A stretch of 64,000 bases of DNA from Dehalococcoidia bacterium (lineage in GTDB: Bacteria; Chloroflexota; Dehalococcoidia; Bin125), in assembly GCA_022826965.1 (NCBI GenBank), contig JAJDTU010000005.1:186001-250000 (forward strand), given 5' to 3'. The position numbers and the translations under genes were made by a program. Shown piece after piece: positions 1-8,256 of the stretch. The notes beneath the pieces are model-generated. The model was not told the DNA's origin. It worked only from the letters and a program-made list of their open reading frames with translations, and did not search any database. Each line of letters opens with the position of its first letter. Positions within the stretch are counted from its first letter, which is position 1.

Positions 1-455
1 GCGTCGGGCACGTCCAGGCTGACCTGGCCTCGGTAGTGCTCGCCGTCGGTCTGGACCGGCTCACCGTTCAGAAGCGGCAGCAGGACATCGAGGTACTCCT
101 TCATGTGCCGCGCCGGCCGATCGAACGAGTAGCCGAACATGCCCTCGATCACGATCTTGTGCGACAGGCCGATGCCCATCACGAAGCGCTTGCCGCCGGC
201 CGCTGCTTGCACGGTCAAGGCCTGCTGCGCCATGGCGTGAGGATGTCGCGGGTAGGTCGGCACGACGGCCGTCATCAGCTCGATCCGCTCGGTCTGCGCT
301 CCGGCGAGCGTCAATGCGCCCATTGCGTCATGAGAGAAGATATTGGCCATGCCGAAGGTCGAAAAACCGGCTGCCTCGGCTCGCTGAGCCTGCTCGACGA
401 TGTTCTGCACGCTCGGCGCGGGACCGGCGCCGCCGATGAAGATGCCAATCTGCAT
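1..455 (-). CDS. LLM-class F420-dependent oxidoreductase, 3' end cut by window edge
   Basis: The reading frame starts at the ATG at 455 and runs off the left edge, so only the N-terminal 151 residues are seen. The start MQIGIFIGGAG is a typical first strand of the luciferase-like (LLM) TIM barrel. It is followed by a helix with AEAAGF and then the segments TAVVPTYPRHP and GIGLSHKIVIEGMFG, which resemble F420-dependent enzymes of the TIGR03564 type. A strong ribosome site (GGAGGA) lies 6 bases before the ATG. It is 24 bases downstream of the YhdH-like reductase on the same strand, so the two are probably co-transcribed. The substrate cannot be told from sequence. Confidence 0.82.
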   Translation of the reverse strand, partial: MQIGIFIGGAGPAPSVQNIVEQAQRAEAAGFSTFGMANIFSHDAMGALTLAGAQTERIELMTAVVPTYPRHPHAMAQQALTVQAAAGGKRFVMGIGLSHKIVIEGMFGYSFDRPARHMKEYLDVLLPLLNGEPVQTDGEHYRGQVSLDVPD

Positions 456-479
456 GTCAATCCTCCAGAATCGATCCAG

Positions 480-1469
480 TTACGCGGGCCGCACGAGGAT
501 GCGGCCTCGGACGCCGCCGGCGAGAATCTTCGAGGCCGCCTCCGGCACCTCTTCCAGCCCGATCCGAGCCTCGACGAGGTCGAGCAGGTCGCGGTCGCGG
601 AAGTCTTCCGCCATGCGCGCCCAGAGTCGCGGTCGATCCTCGCTCGGCCAGAAGACAGACTCGATACCGACCAACGACACGCCGCGCAAGATGAACGGCA
701 TCACGTTCGTTTCCACGCCGACGCCGCCGGTCAATCCTGACAGCGCGACAACCCCTCCGTACTTCGTCTGTCGGAGGATCGATGCGGTCGTCGAACCGCC
801 GACCGGGTCGACGCCGGCCGCCCAGCGCTCACGCTCGATCGGTCGGCGAGATTCGGCCGCCAGTTCTTCACGCTCGAGGATCTCGCTTGCTCCCAGCGCG
901 CGCAGGAAGTCGTGCTCTGAGGATTTGCCCGTGCTCGCATGGACTTCGTAGCCGCGTGCGGACAACATTGCGACGGCCGTCGATCCCACGCCGCCGGTGG
1001 CCCCGGTCACGATCACCGGTCCCGCATCCGGTCCGACGCCGCCCTTCTCGATCACGTCGACCGACATCGCTGCCGTGATGCCGGCCGTGCCCAGCGTCAT
1101 CGCCTCTTCCGAGTTCATGCCGTCGGGCAGCGGCGCCAGCCAGTCGGCGGGTACGCGGACGCGCTCGGCGTAGCCGCCGGCGTGTGCGGTGCCCAGGTCG
1201 TAGCCCGTCGCGACCACGGAGTCGCCCTCGGAGTAACGCGCGTCGGACGACTCAAGCACGGTCCCGGCGAAGTCGATCCCGATGGTCATCGGGTACTTGA
1301 ACACGACTCGACCATTGGGCGTGCAGGCGAGTCCGTCCTTGTAGTTCAGGTCCGACCACTCCACCGCGACCGTGACATCACCTTCGGGCAGCGATGACTC
1401 GTCCAGTGTCAGGACAGACGCGCTGAAATCGTCATCATCCTTGTTCACCACGAATGCTCTGTACGCCAC
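480..1469 (-). CDS. YhdH/YhfP (AcuI-like) zinc-free MDR oxidoreductase
   Basis: A 329-residue NADPH-dependent medium-chain reductase without the structural or catalytic zinc ligands. Hallmarks of the YhdH/YhfP family are the substrate-pocket segment SDLNYKDGLA, GIDFAGTV, and the Rossmann motif VTGATGGVGS near residue 145. Characterised members (AcuI) reduce acryloyl-CoA to propionyl-CoA; whether this one does is inference. I place the start at the GTG at 1469, which follows GGGAG at a 5-base spacing; an in-frame TTG at 1481 would add four residues. A propionyl-CoA product would fit the acyl-CoA carboxylase beta gene at 19.1 kb, but the genes are not linked. Confidence 0.82.
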   Translation of the reverse strand: MAYRAFVVNKDDDDFSASVLTLDESSLPEGDVTVAVEWSDLNYKDGLACTPNGRVVFKYPMTIGIDFAGTVLESSDARYSEGDSVVATGYDLGTAHAGGYAERVRVPADWLAPLPDGMNSEEAMTLGTAGITAAMSVDVIEKGGVGPDAGPVIVTGATGGVGSTAVAMLSARGYEVHASTGKSSEHDFLRALGASEILEREELAAESRRPIERERWAAGVDPVGGSTTASILRQTKYGGVVALSGLTGGVGVETNVMPFILRGVSLVGIESVFWPSEDRPRLWARMAEDFRDRDLLDLVEARIGLEEVPEAASKILAGGVRGRILVRPA

Positions 1470-1502
1470 AGCAACTCCCAACTCCAGGTTGAACGCGAAG
1501 AC

Positions 1503-2342
1503 CTAGTGCAGGCGGGCAGCCAGCATCGGATTCGCAGTCTGCGGATCGCTATCCGCGCCGTCATGCAGTTCGTGCCGGACGACTACGCCCTCGGCGCTGA
1601 AATCGACGATCGTGGCGCCGCCCGAGTGCCGCGGAGCGCCCGGATAGTAGGCCGGGATCGTCCCGTCGCCGACGCCTTCGTGGACATCGATGTGACCCAG
1701 CGCCACATAGTCCGCATCGAGTTCCGCAATCTCCGACGAGTGAATCTGGTACGAATAGCGCGATTCCCCGGTGCCCACGTAGTAACCGTGCGCCATCGCC
1801 ACGCGCCAGATGTAGTACTCAGGGCCGTTTGCCCAGGCCGGACTGGCCGACGCCGGCGAGAAGTCGTTGTAGCTCTCGTGCGCCTGTCCCCAGAACTGAA
1901 CGCCGTGCTCCTCAAGCAGGATCAACTCGCCTTCCGCCGATGCGATGATGTGCACGTTCGACGGAAACGCGTCCTCGAACTTCTGGTAAATGCCGTCTGG
2001 CATGTGCGGATCGTGGTTGCCGGGCAACACCACGACGGGTCGGCCGACGGCCTCCATCAGCTCTCCAGTGGCCTCGACGTACGGCCGCTTCACCCTGACA
2101 TGGTCGAAGAAATCGCCGGCGATCGCGACGACGTCCACGTCGGCCTCGACACCGAGTTCGAGCACGTGCTTGAAGGCGTTCAGCGCCGGCTCGAGCGACT
2201 CTGAGCCGTCCCGTTCGGTCTTCCACGGCTGCGACGTGTATGCGCCCAGGTGCACATCGGACGTGTGCAGCATCCGCAGCGGGCGAATCTCCGTCGTTAC
2301 ATCCGAGAGACCGGCTCGCGGCGAATAGACATCAGTACTCAT
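1503..2342 (-). CDS. Calcineurin-like metallophosphoesterase, SbcD/Mre11-like
   Basis: A 279-residue metallophosphoesterase with the family's dimetal-site motifs in order: TSDVHLG, GDFFDH, GNHD, and later a His-rich AMAHGYY and GHIDVH. The DVHLG opening and the layout match the SbcD/Mre11 nuclease-like branch more than the small-phosphatase branch. No SbcC-like ATPase lies next to it, so a role in DNA repair is not supported by context. The start ATG at 2342 (MSTDV) is chosen over a longer Cys/Arg-rich upstream frame that looks non-coding; a start as late as the Met before LHTSDVH is possible. It is divergent from gatB, 84 bases away. Confidence 0.8.
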   Translation of the reverse strand: MSTDVYSPRAGLSDVTTEIRPLRMLHTSDVHLGAYTSQPWKTERDGSESLEPALNAFKHVLELGVEADVDVVAIAGDFFDHVRVKRPYVEATGELMEAVGRPVVVLPGNHDPHMPDGIYQKFEDAFPSNVHIIASAEGELILLEEHGVQFWGQAHESYNDFSPASASPAWANGPEYYIWRVAMAHGYYVGTGESRYSYQIHSSEIAELDADYVALGHIDVHEGVGDGTIPAYYPGAPRHSGGATIVDFSAEGVVVRHELHDGADSDPQTANPMLAARLH

Positions 2343-2413
2343 GCAGCGCACACATCCCCGACGCCGCTCCCGCGCGGCGCATTGCTTCCCGCAGACTAAC
2401 AGCAGGTCGGGTC

Positions 2414-2419
2414 TACACT
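2414..2419 (+). promoter_or_regulatory. TACACT -10 box just before gatB, leaderless-type
   Basis: TACACT lies 7 bases upstream of the gatB ATG and no Shine-Dalgarno sequence lies between. The same hexamer precedes hyuA, the tRNA-Arg gene and the PPOX gene. A start of transcription at or next to the ATG would follow from the usual -10 spacing. No clear -35 element is seen. Confidence 0.5.
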
Positions 2420-2426
2420 GACCTCC

Positions 2427-3917
2427 ATGACCGCCGACACCACACCCGAAGCCGGCACCGAATACGAAACCGTCATTGGCCTCGAGGTCCACTGTCAGCT
2501 GCGCACGAAGAGCAAAATGTTCTGCCGCTGCCCGACCCAGTATCTCTTTGACGAGCCAAACACCGACGTCTGTCCGCTCTGCCTGGGCATGCCCGGCACG
2601 CTGCCGGTGATCAACAAGACCGCGGTCGAGTGGACGATACGCACGGCGCTCGCGCTCAACATGACTATCCCCGAGTTATCCAAGTTCGACCGCAAGAACT
2701 ACCCCTATCCCGACCTGATGAAGGGCTATCAGATCTCGCAGTACGACATGCCGCTGTCCGAGGGCGGCTGGATGGATGTCGAGACCAAAGATCTGGGCAA
2801 GCGGCGAGTCGGCATCACGCGTGTCCATCTTGAGGAAGACACCGCCCGACTGCTGCACCGCGAGAACGAGGCGGGCGAGCGATATTCGCTCGTTGATGTC
2901 AACCGCTCGGGCGTGCCGCTGATGGAGATCGTCTCCGAGCCGGACATGCGCTCGCCGGACGAGGCGCGCACCTACCTCGTCCAGCTACGTCAGATCCTGC
3001 GCTACCTCGGCGTCTCGACCGCCGACATGGAGAAGGGTTCCTTCCGCTGCGACGCGAACATCTCCCTGCGACCGGTCGGTTCGACCGAGTTGGGCGCCAA
3101 GGTCGAGATCAAGAACATGAACTCGTTCCGCGGCGTCCACAGCGCCCTGCAACACGAGGTCAAGCGCCAGGCCGAGGTGCTGCGCTCGGGCGGCACGATC
3201 GACCAGGAGACTCGAGGTTGGGATGAGGACCGACAGGTCACGCTGTCGCAGCGCTCCAAGGAAGAGGCGCACGACTACCGCTACTTCCCCGAGCCCGACC
3301 TGCCGCCGCTCTCGATCACCAGTGACGAGGTCGAGGCGCTGCGCAGTCAGTTGCCGGAGCTGCCGGACGAACGTCGAGCTCGCTTCCAGTCGGAGTACGG
3401 CCTCGGAGATTTCGAAGCCAACCTGCTGACAGAAGAACCGTCTCGAGCGGACTACTTCGACCAGACCATTGCGAAACTCAAGGACCCCGCCAACGCTCGC
3501 GAAGCAGCCAATTGGATCACCGGCGATCTGTTTGCACAGATCAACAAGGATCCGTCGCATCCCGATGTCGAGGACCAGCCGATCCGACCCGAGCACGTCG
3601 CCGAACTGGTTGGCCTGATCGCCGGCGGCGACATCTCGCGCAGCCAGGCGAGGACGGTGTTCGAGTCGATGTACGAAACCGGCGACGACCCCGCCAGGAT
3701 CGTCAAGGCCAAAGGCCTCACCCAGATCAGCGGAGAAGACGCGCTCACACCGATCATCAACCAGGTCATCGGGGACAATCCCGACGCGGTCAACGACTAC
3801 CGCTCGGGTAAAGAAGCCGCGCTCAAGTACCTGGTCGGCCAGGTCATGCGCCACTCCCGCGGCCAGGCAAACCCGGCCCAGGCGTCGGACTTGTTGGTCT
3901 CCGCGCTGAGTGACTAG
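2427..3917 (+). CDS. gatB: Aspartyl/glutamyl-tRNA(Asn/Gln) amidotransferase subunit B
   Basis: A 496-residue full-length GatB. It transfers ammonia released by GatA to Glu-tRNA(Gln) or Asp-tRNA(Asn), activating the acyl group with ATP in the cytosol. The kinase-like core is recognised by EVHCQLRTKSKMFC near residue 25, the signature KFDRKNYPYPDLMKGYQISQ near residue 85, and VDVNRSGVPLMEIVSEPD. The C-terminal 150 residues form the GatB/YqeY tRNA-binding domain. GatA and GatC are not in the window. The start is set by the ATG at 2427, directly downstream of a TACACT box. Confidence 0.97.
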   Translation: MTADTTPEAGTEYETVIGLEVHCQLRTKSKMFCRCPTQYLFDEPNTDVCPLCLGMPGTLPVINKTAVEWTIRTALALNMTIPELSKFDRKNYPYPDLMKGYQISQYDMPLSEGGWMDVETKDLGKRRVGITRVHLEEDTARLLHRENEAGERYSLVDVNRSGVPLMEIVSEPDMRSPDEARTYLVQLRQILRYLGVSTADMEKGSFRCDANISLRPVGSTELGAKVEIKNMNSFRGVHSALQHEVKRQAEVLRSGGTIDQETRGWDEDRQVTLSQRSKEEAHDYRYFPEPDLPPLSITSDEVEALRSQLPELPDERRARFQSEYGLGDFEANLLTEEPSRADYFDQTIAKLKDPANAREAANWITGDLFAQINKDPSHPDVEDQPIRPEHVAELVGLIAGGDISRSQARTVFESMYETGDDPARIVKAKGLTQISGEDALTPIINQVIGDNPDAVNDYRSGKEAALKYLVGQVMRHSRGQANPAQASDLLVSALSD

Positions 3918-3925
3918 CAGCGCCC

Positions 3926-4945
3926 CTACCGCCGCATCGCGGCGACGCGAGGATTGTGCACGATCTGCGGCGTGTTCTGGTAGGTCGGTACGCCGACCTC
4001 GTCGAACACCTGATTGATGCCGCTGCGAATCTCCTCGGTCAGCTTCCAGTCGGTTGCAGCGACGTTCTCCTCCAGCTCCCGCTCATTCCTCATCCCGACC
4101 AGGGCGCATGACACGCCGGGATGATCAAGCACCCAGGCGAGAGCGAGCTGGGCGACCGTCTTGCCGTAGCCGTCGGCCAGCTCGGCCAGGCGTCCGCAGA
4201 CCTCAACCTCGCGCCTGAAGTGTTCGCGCTCGAACAGGGGCAGGTTGAAGGCGATCTCGTTACGACGCCAATCACCCTCCTCGAATGTGTGGTCGGGCGA
4301 GAATGCCCCGGTCAACAGGCCAAACGCCAGCGATCCGTATGACATGAACCCGACGCCATTGGCCATACACCAGGGCAACACCCGAGCCTCCATCCGGCGA
4401 TCAAACATGTGATAGCCGATTTGGTTCGCCGTGATGTGCCCGTACTGCTCGCATTCCTGCATCAAGTCGATGTCGTAGTTGGAGACGCCGTAGTGGCGAA
4501 TCTTGCCGCTTTGTTTGAGCTCTTCGAGGCCTTCCATCGTCTCTTCGATCGGTGTGTCGAAGTCGGGCCAGTGGATGAGCAGCAGATCGAGGAAGTCGGT
4601 GTTCAGACGCCTGAGGCAACCTTCTGCATGTTCGATGACGTTGCGCTTCGACGAGTTCAGGCCTGTCATCGTCGGTGTGTCGTCATAGTCGAAACCAACC
4701 TTGGTCACGAGGATGATCTCGTTGCGCCGATTGCCCAGTGCTTTCGCGAGCAACTCCTCCGACAGGTACGGGCCGTACCCCTCCGCCGTATCGAACAGGG
4801 TGATCCCGCGGTCGATCGCCATATTGACGGCTTTCGACGCCTCGTCCACGTCGATGTGGCCGTACATGTTGGTGCTCATCTCCCAGGTCCCGAAGCCGAC
4901 CGCCGAGGAGACGAGGTCCGTGTTGCCAAATCGTCGCTGTTCCAT
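3926..4945 (-). CDS. Aldo/keto reductase, tandem paralogue 1
   Basis: A 339-residue NADPH-dependent aldo/keto reductase with a TIM-barrel fold. The catalytic tetrad is complete: Asp52 and Tyr57 (in FDTAEGYG), Lys82 (in VTKVGF) and His125 (in LLIHWPD). It belongs to the plant-auxin-induced/YhdN-like branch with GFGTWEMS at the N-terminus. It is the most downstream of four close paralogues on the minus strand and differs from the others by Gly instead of Val before Tyr57 and by a His-rich C-terminal tail. It ends 8 bases from the convergent gatB stop. Confidence 0.9.
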   Translation of the reverse strand: MEQRRFGNTDLVSSAVGFGTWEMSTNMYGHIDVDEASKAVNMAIDRGITLFDTAEGYGPYLSEELLAKALGNRRNEIILVTKVGFDYDDTPTMTGLNSSKRNVIEHAEGCLRRLNTDFLDLLLIHWPDFDTPIEETMEGLEELKQSGKIRHYGVSNYDIDLMQECEQYGHITANQIGYHMFDRRMEARVLPWCMANGVGFMSYGSLAFGLLTGAFSPDHTFEEGDWRRNEIAFNLPLFEREHFRREVEVCGRLAELADGYGKTVAQLALAWVLDHPGVSCALVGMRNERELEENVAATDWKLTEEIRSGINQVFDEVGVPTYQNTPQIVHNPRVAAMRR

Positions 4946-4970
4946 CGATCCGCGCCTTCCCCGTCGCGCC

Positions 4971-5960
4971 TCAGATCGCCTGAGGGGCGTTCTGGTAGGT
5001 CGGCACTCCGACCTCGTCGAAGATTTCGTTGATTCCGGTTCGGATCTCTTCGTTCAGTTTCCAGTCGGTGGCGGCGACGTTTTCCTCGAGTTCACGCTCG
5101 TTTCTCATGCCGACGAGCGCGCAGGAGACAGCGGGATGGTCGAGGACCCAGGCGAGGGCAAGCTGGGCGACGGTCTTGTTGTACCCGTCCGCGAGCTCGA
5201 CCAGGCGGTTAGTGACTTCGACCTCCTTGCGGAAGTGCTCTTCCTGGAACAGCGGCAGGTTGAAGGCCATGCCGCTGCGTCGCCAGTCGCCCTCCTCGAA
5301 CGTCGTCTCGGGAGTGAAGGCGCCGGTCAGCAAGCCAAAGCCGAGCGAACCGTACGCCATGTAGCCGACCCCGTTGGCCAGGCACCACGGCAGCACGCGC
5401 GATTCCATCCGCCGGTCGTACATGTTGTAACCGACCTGGTTGGCGGCGATGTGGCCGTACCGCTCGCACTCCTCCATCATGTCGATGTTGAAGTTCGAGA
5501 CGCCGTACTCGCGAATCTTGCCGCTTTGCTTGAGCTCCTCGAGGCCCTCCATCGTCTCCTCGATCGGCGTGTCGTGATCGGGCCAGTGGATCAGCATCAG
5601 GTCGACGAAATCGGTGTTGAGCCGCCTCAGGCAGTCCTCGGTGTGCTGAATGATGTGGCCCTTTTTCGAGTTGCGCCCAATCACCTTGGGCGTGTCGTCG
5701 TAATCGAACCCAACCTTGGTCACAAGGACGATGTCGTCGCGCCGATTGCCCAGCGCCTTGGCCAACAACTCCTCGGAGTGATACGGGCCGTAGACCTCGG
5801 CCGTGTCGAACAGCGTGATCCCGCGGTCGATCGCCATGTTGACGGCGCGGGCGGCCTCATCGACATCGATGTGGCCGTACATCGTGGTGCTCATCTCCCA
5901 GGTGCCGAAGCCCACCGCCGAGGCCACCAGGTCCGTGTTGCCGAATCGTCGTTGTTCCAT
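4971..5960 (-). CDS. Aldo/keto reductase, tandem paralogue 2
   Basis: A 329-residue aldo/keto reductase with the same architecture as its neighbours and the tetrad Asp52, Tyr57, Lys82, His125 conserved. The C-terminus is shorter than in the other copies, ending shortly after PTYQNAPQ. AAGGA lies 8 bases before the ATG. The gap to copy 1 is only 25 bases, so the two are probably one transcript. Substrate specificity between copies may differ through the loop after the YGPYHSEE segment and the C-terminal tail, but this cannot be read from sequence alone. Confidence 0.9.
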   Translation of the reverse strand: MEQRRFGNTDLVASAVGFGTWEMSTTMYGHIDVDEAARAVNMAIDRGITLFDTAEVYGPYHSEELLAKALGNRRDDIVLVTKVGFDYDDTPKVIGRNSKKGHIIQHTEDCLRRLNTDFVDLMLIHWPDHDTPIEETMEGLEELKQSGKIREYGVSNFNIDMMEECERYGHIAANQVGYNMYDRRMESRVLPWCLANGVGYMAYGSLGFGLLTGAFTPETTFEEGDWRRSGMAFNLPLFQEEHFRKEVEVTNRLVELADGYNKTVAQLALAWVLDHPAVSCALVGMRNERELEENVAATDWKLNEEIRTGINEIFDEVGVPTYQNAPQAI

Positions 5961-6003
5961 GGTTGCGTCCTTCCCGTTGTCCGATCCACGACCCTCACCC
6001 TAG

Positions 6004-6023
6004 CCCTCTCCGGAGGGAGAGGG
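6004..6023. repeat. Small palindrome between aldo/keto reductase copies 2 and 3
   Basis: Inverted arms CCCTCTCC and GGAGAGGG around a 4-base loop form an 8-bp stem. It sits in the 103-bp gap between two of the tandem reductase genes. It shares CCCTCTCC and AGAGGGG ends with the repeat family at 23-29 kb but lacks that family's two-hairpin core, so it may be a relative or an unrelated palindrome. It could act as a transcription terminator or mRNA-stabilising hairpin; there is no T-tract. Confidence 0.5.
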
Positions 6024-6063
6024 GCCAGAGGCAGAAGGGAGCGGTGAGAGCGGAGAAGGGCCG

Positions 6064-7095
6064 CTACTCGCGGAGGTTGCGGCGGGCTCCGGTGGCTCGA
6101 GCGACGTGGACGACCTGGTCGAGGTTCTGGTAGGTGGGCACCCCGACGTCGTCAAAGATCTCGTTGATCCCGCTGCGGATCTCTTCCGTCAGTTTCCAGT
6201 CGGTGGCGGCGACGTTCTCCTCGAGCTCCCGCTCGTTGCGCATGCCGACCAGGGCACAGGTGACGCCCGGGTGGTCAAGCACCCAGGCGATCCCGAGCTG
6301 CGCGCAGGTCTTGCCGTAGCCGTCGGCCAGTTCGGCCAGACGGTTGGCAATCTCGACCTCCTGGCGGAAGCGTTCGCGCTCGAACAGTGGCAGGTTGAAG
6401 GCGACGCCGTTGGCCCGCCAGTCTCCCTCGCCAAACTCATGCTCGGGCCCAAATGCGGCGGTCAGCAGACCGAATGCCAGCGAGCCGTAGGACATGAAGC
6501 CCACACCGTTGGCCATGCACCAGGGCAGCACGCGCGATTCCATCCGCCGGTCGAACATGTGATAGCCAACCTGGTTGGCGACGATCGTCCCGTGGCGCTG
6601 GCACTCCTCCATCATGTCGATGTTGAAGTTCGAGACGCCGTAGTGGCGAATCTTGCCGCTCTGTTTGAGCTGCTCCAGAGCTTCCATGGTTTCGTCGAAC
6701 GGGGTGTCATGGTCCGGCCAGTGGATCAGCATCAGGTCGACGTAGTCGGTGTTGAGCCGGCGCAGGCAGCCCTCGGTGTGCTCGATGACGTTCTCCCGCG
6801 TCGAGTTCAGACCGATGACCTGCGGTTGTTCGTCGTAGTCGAAGCCGACTTTGGTGACCAGCACGACCTCATTGCGTCGATTACCGAGCGCCTTGGCCAG
6901 GAGTTCTTCGGAGTGATACGGCCCGTAGACCTCAGCGGTGTCGAACAGCGTGATCCCGCGATCGATGGCCATGTTCACGGCCTGTGCGGCCTCATCCACG
7001 TCGATGTGGCCGTACATCGTCGTGCTCATCTCCCAGGTGCCGAAGCCGACCGCTGAGGTGACCAGGTCGCTGTTGCCGAATCGTCGTTCTTCCAT
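6064..7095 (-). CDS. Aldo/keto reductase, tandem paralogue 3
   Basis: A 343-residue aldo/keto reductase, third of the four tandem copies, with the Asp, Tyr, Lys, His tetrad in FDTAEVYG, VTKVGF and LIHWPD. It begins MEERRFGNSD rather than MEQRRFGN. The C-terminal tail is basic and carries no recognised motif. It is 33 bases downstream of copy 4 and 103 bases upstream of copy 2; that larger gap holds a palindrome, so copies 4-3 and 2-1 may be separate transcripts or differently abundant. Confidence 0.9.
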   Translation of the reverse strand: MEERRFGNSDLVTSAVGFGTWEMSTTMYGHIDVDEAAQAVNMAIDRGITLFDTAEVYGPYHSEELLAKALGNRRNEVVLVTKVGFDYDEQPQVIGLNSTRENVIEHTEGCLRRLNTDYVDLMLIHWPDHDTPFDETMEALEQLKQSGKIRHYGVSNFNIDMMEECQRHGTIVANQVGYHMFDRRMESRVLPWCMANGVGFMSYGSLAFGLLTAAFGPEHEFGEGDWRANGVAFNLPLFERERFRQEVEIANRLAELADGYGKTCAQLGIAWVLDHPGVTCALVGMRNERELEENVAATDWKLTEEIRSGINEIFDDVGVPTYQNLDQVVHVARATGARRNLRE

Positions 7096-7128
7096 TGTTG
7101 GTCTCTTTCCGTAGTCAACTGTGAGCGC

Positions 7129-8154
7129 CTAGCGGCTGGCGGGCCGGCCAGTTGCGCCCCCGATGTTCTGGACCTGCCGCGTGTTTTGGTACGTCTCGAC
7201 CCCGACATCGTAGAAGATGTCGTTGATCGCTCCTCGAATCTCCTCCGTCAGCTTCCAGTCGGAGGCGGCGACGTTCTCTTCAAGCTCGCGCTCGTTGCGC
7301 ATGCCGACGAGGGCCGTCGTCACGCCGGGATGGTCCAGCACCCAGGCGATGGCCAGCTGGGCACCGGTCTTGCCGTAGCCGTCGGCCAGTTCAGCGAGGC
7401 GGTTGGCGATCTCCACCTCCTTCGTAAAGTGCTCGCGCTGGAAGAGCGGCAGGTCGAAGGCTATGCCGTTGGCGCGCCAGTCGCCCTCTTCAAACTGGTG
7501 GTCTGGCTGGAAGGCGCCGGTCAGCAGGCCGAACGCCAGTGTGCCGTAGGCCATGAAGCCAACATCATTGGCCATGCACCAGGGCAGTACGCGCGACTCC
7601 ATCCGTCGATCGAACATGTGGTAGCCGACCTGGTTGGCGACGATCGAGCCGTGCTGCTTGCACTCTTCGAGCATGTCGATGTTGTAGTTCGACACGCCAT
7701 ATTCGCGGACCTTGCCGGCCTGCTTCAGCTCCTCGAGGCCCTCCATCGTCTCCTCGACGGGTGTGTTGTAGTCGGGCCAGTGGATCAGCATCAGATCCAC
7801 GTAGTCGGTCTCCAGCCGACGCAGACAGCCCTCGGTGTGCTCGATGATGTGGTCCTTCTTCGAGTTCAGACCGATCACCTGGGGCGTGTCGTCGTAGTCG
7901 AAGCCGACCTTGGTCACCAGCACGACGTCGTTGCGCCGCGAACCCAGCGCCTTCGCCAGCAGCTCCTCCGAGTGGCCCGGTCCGTAGACCTCGGCCGTGT
8001 CGAAGAGCGTGATGCCGCGGTCGATCGCCATGTTGACCGCATCCGAGGCCTCGCCGGTATCGATGTGGCCGTACATCGTCGTGCTCATCTCCCACGTGCC
8101 GAAGCCGATCGTCGAAGTGACGAGATCGCTGTTGCCAAATCGTCGCTGTTCCAT
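7129..8154 (-). CDS. Aldo/keto reductase, tandem paralogue 4 (promoter-proximal)
   Basis: A 341-residue aldo/keto reductase and the first gene of the four-copy array in transcription order. The tetrad is intact (FDTAEVYG, VTKVGF, LIHWPD). It differs from the others by Gly in YGPGHSEE next to the active site. The open frame continues upstream for 280 codons, but that region is the antisense of yvcK and does not look like protein, so the start is set at the ATG at 8154, where the MEQRRFGNSD of the family begins. The 102-bp space to yvcK should hold divergent promoters. Confidence 0.9.
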   Translation of the reverse strand: MEQRRFGNSDLVTSTIGFGTWEMSTTMYGHIDTGEASDAVNMAIDRGITLFDTAEVYGPGHSEELLAKALGSRRNDVVLVTKVGFDYDDTPQVIGLNSKKDHIIEHTEGCLRRLETDYVDLMLIHWPDYNTPVEETMEGLEELKQAGKVREYGVSNYNIDMLEECKQHGSIVANQVGYHMFDRRMESRVLPWCMANDVGFMAYGTLAFGLLTGAFQPDHQFEEGDWRANGIAFDLPLFQREHFTKEVEIANRLAELADGYGKTGAQLAIAWVLDHPGVTTALVGMRNERELEENVAASDWKLTEEIRGAINDIFYDVGVETYQNTRQVQNIGGATGRPASR

Positions 8155-8244
8155 TGCAGATTGCCTGTCTAGCTGGCCGGAGGCCAGATGGGATGTGGAG
8201 TCGATCTGCAGCGACCACGCTACCGCTTTCTCTGCAAGCGGCAC

Positions 8245-8250
8245 TATAGT
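8245..8250 (+). promoter_or_regulatory. TATAGT -10 box before yvcK, leaderless-type
   Basis: TATAGT ends 6 bases before the yvcK ATG at 8257. There is no Shine-Dalgarno sequence, so transcription would begin at about the start codon. No convincing -35 hexamer is present at the usual distance. Confidence 0.5.
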
Positions 8251-8256
8251 GGCGTT

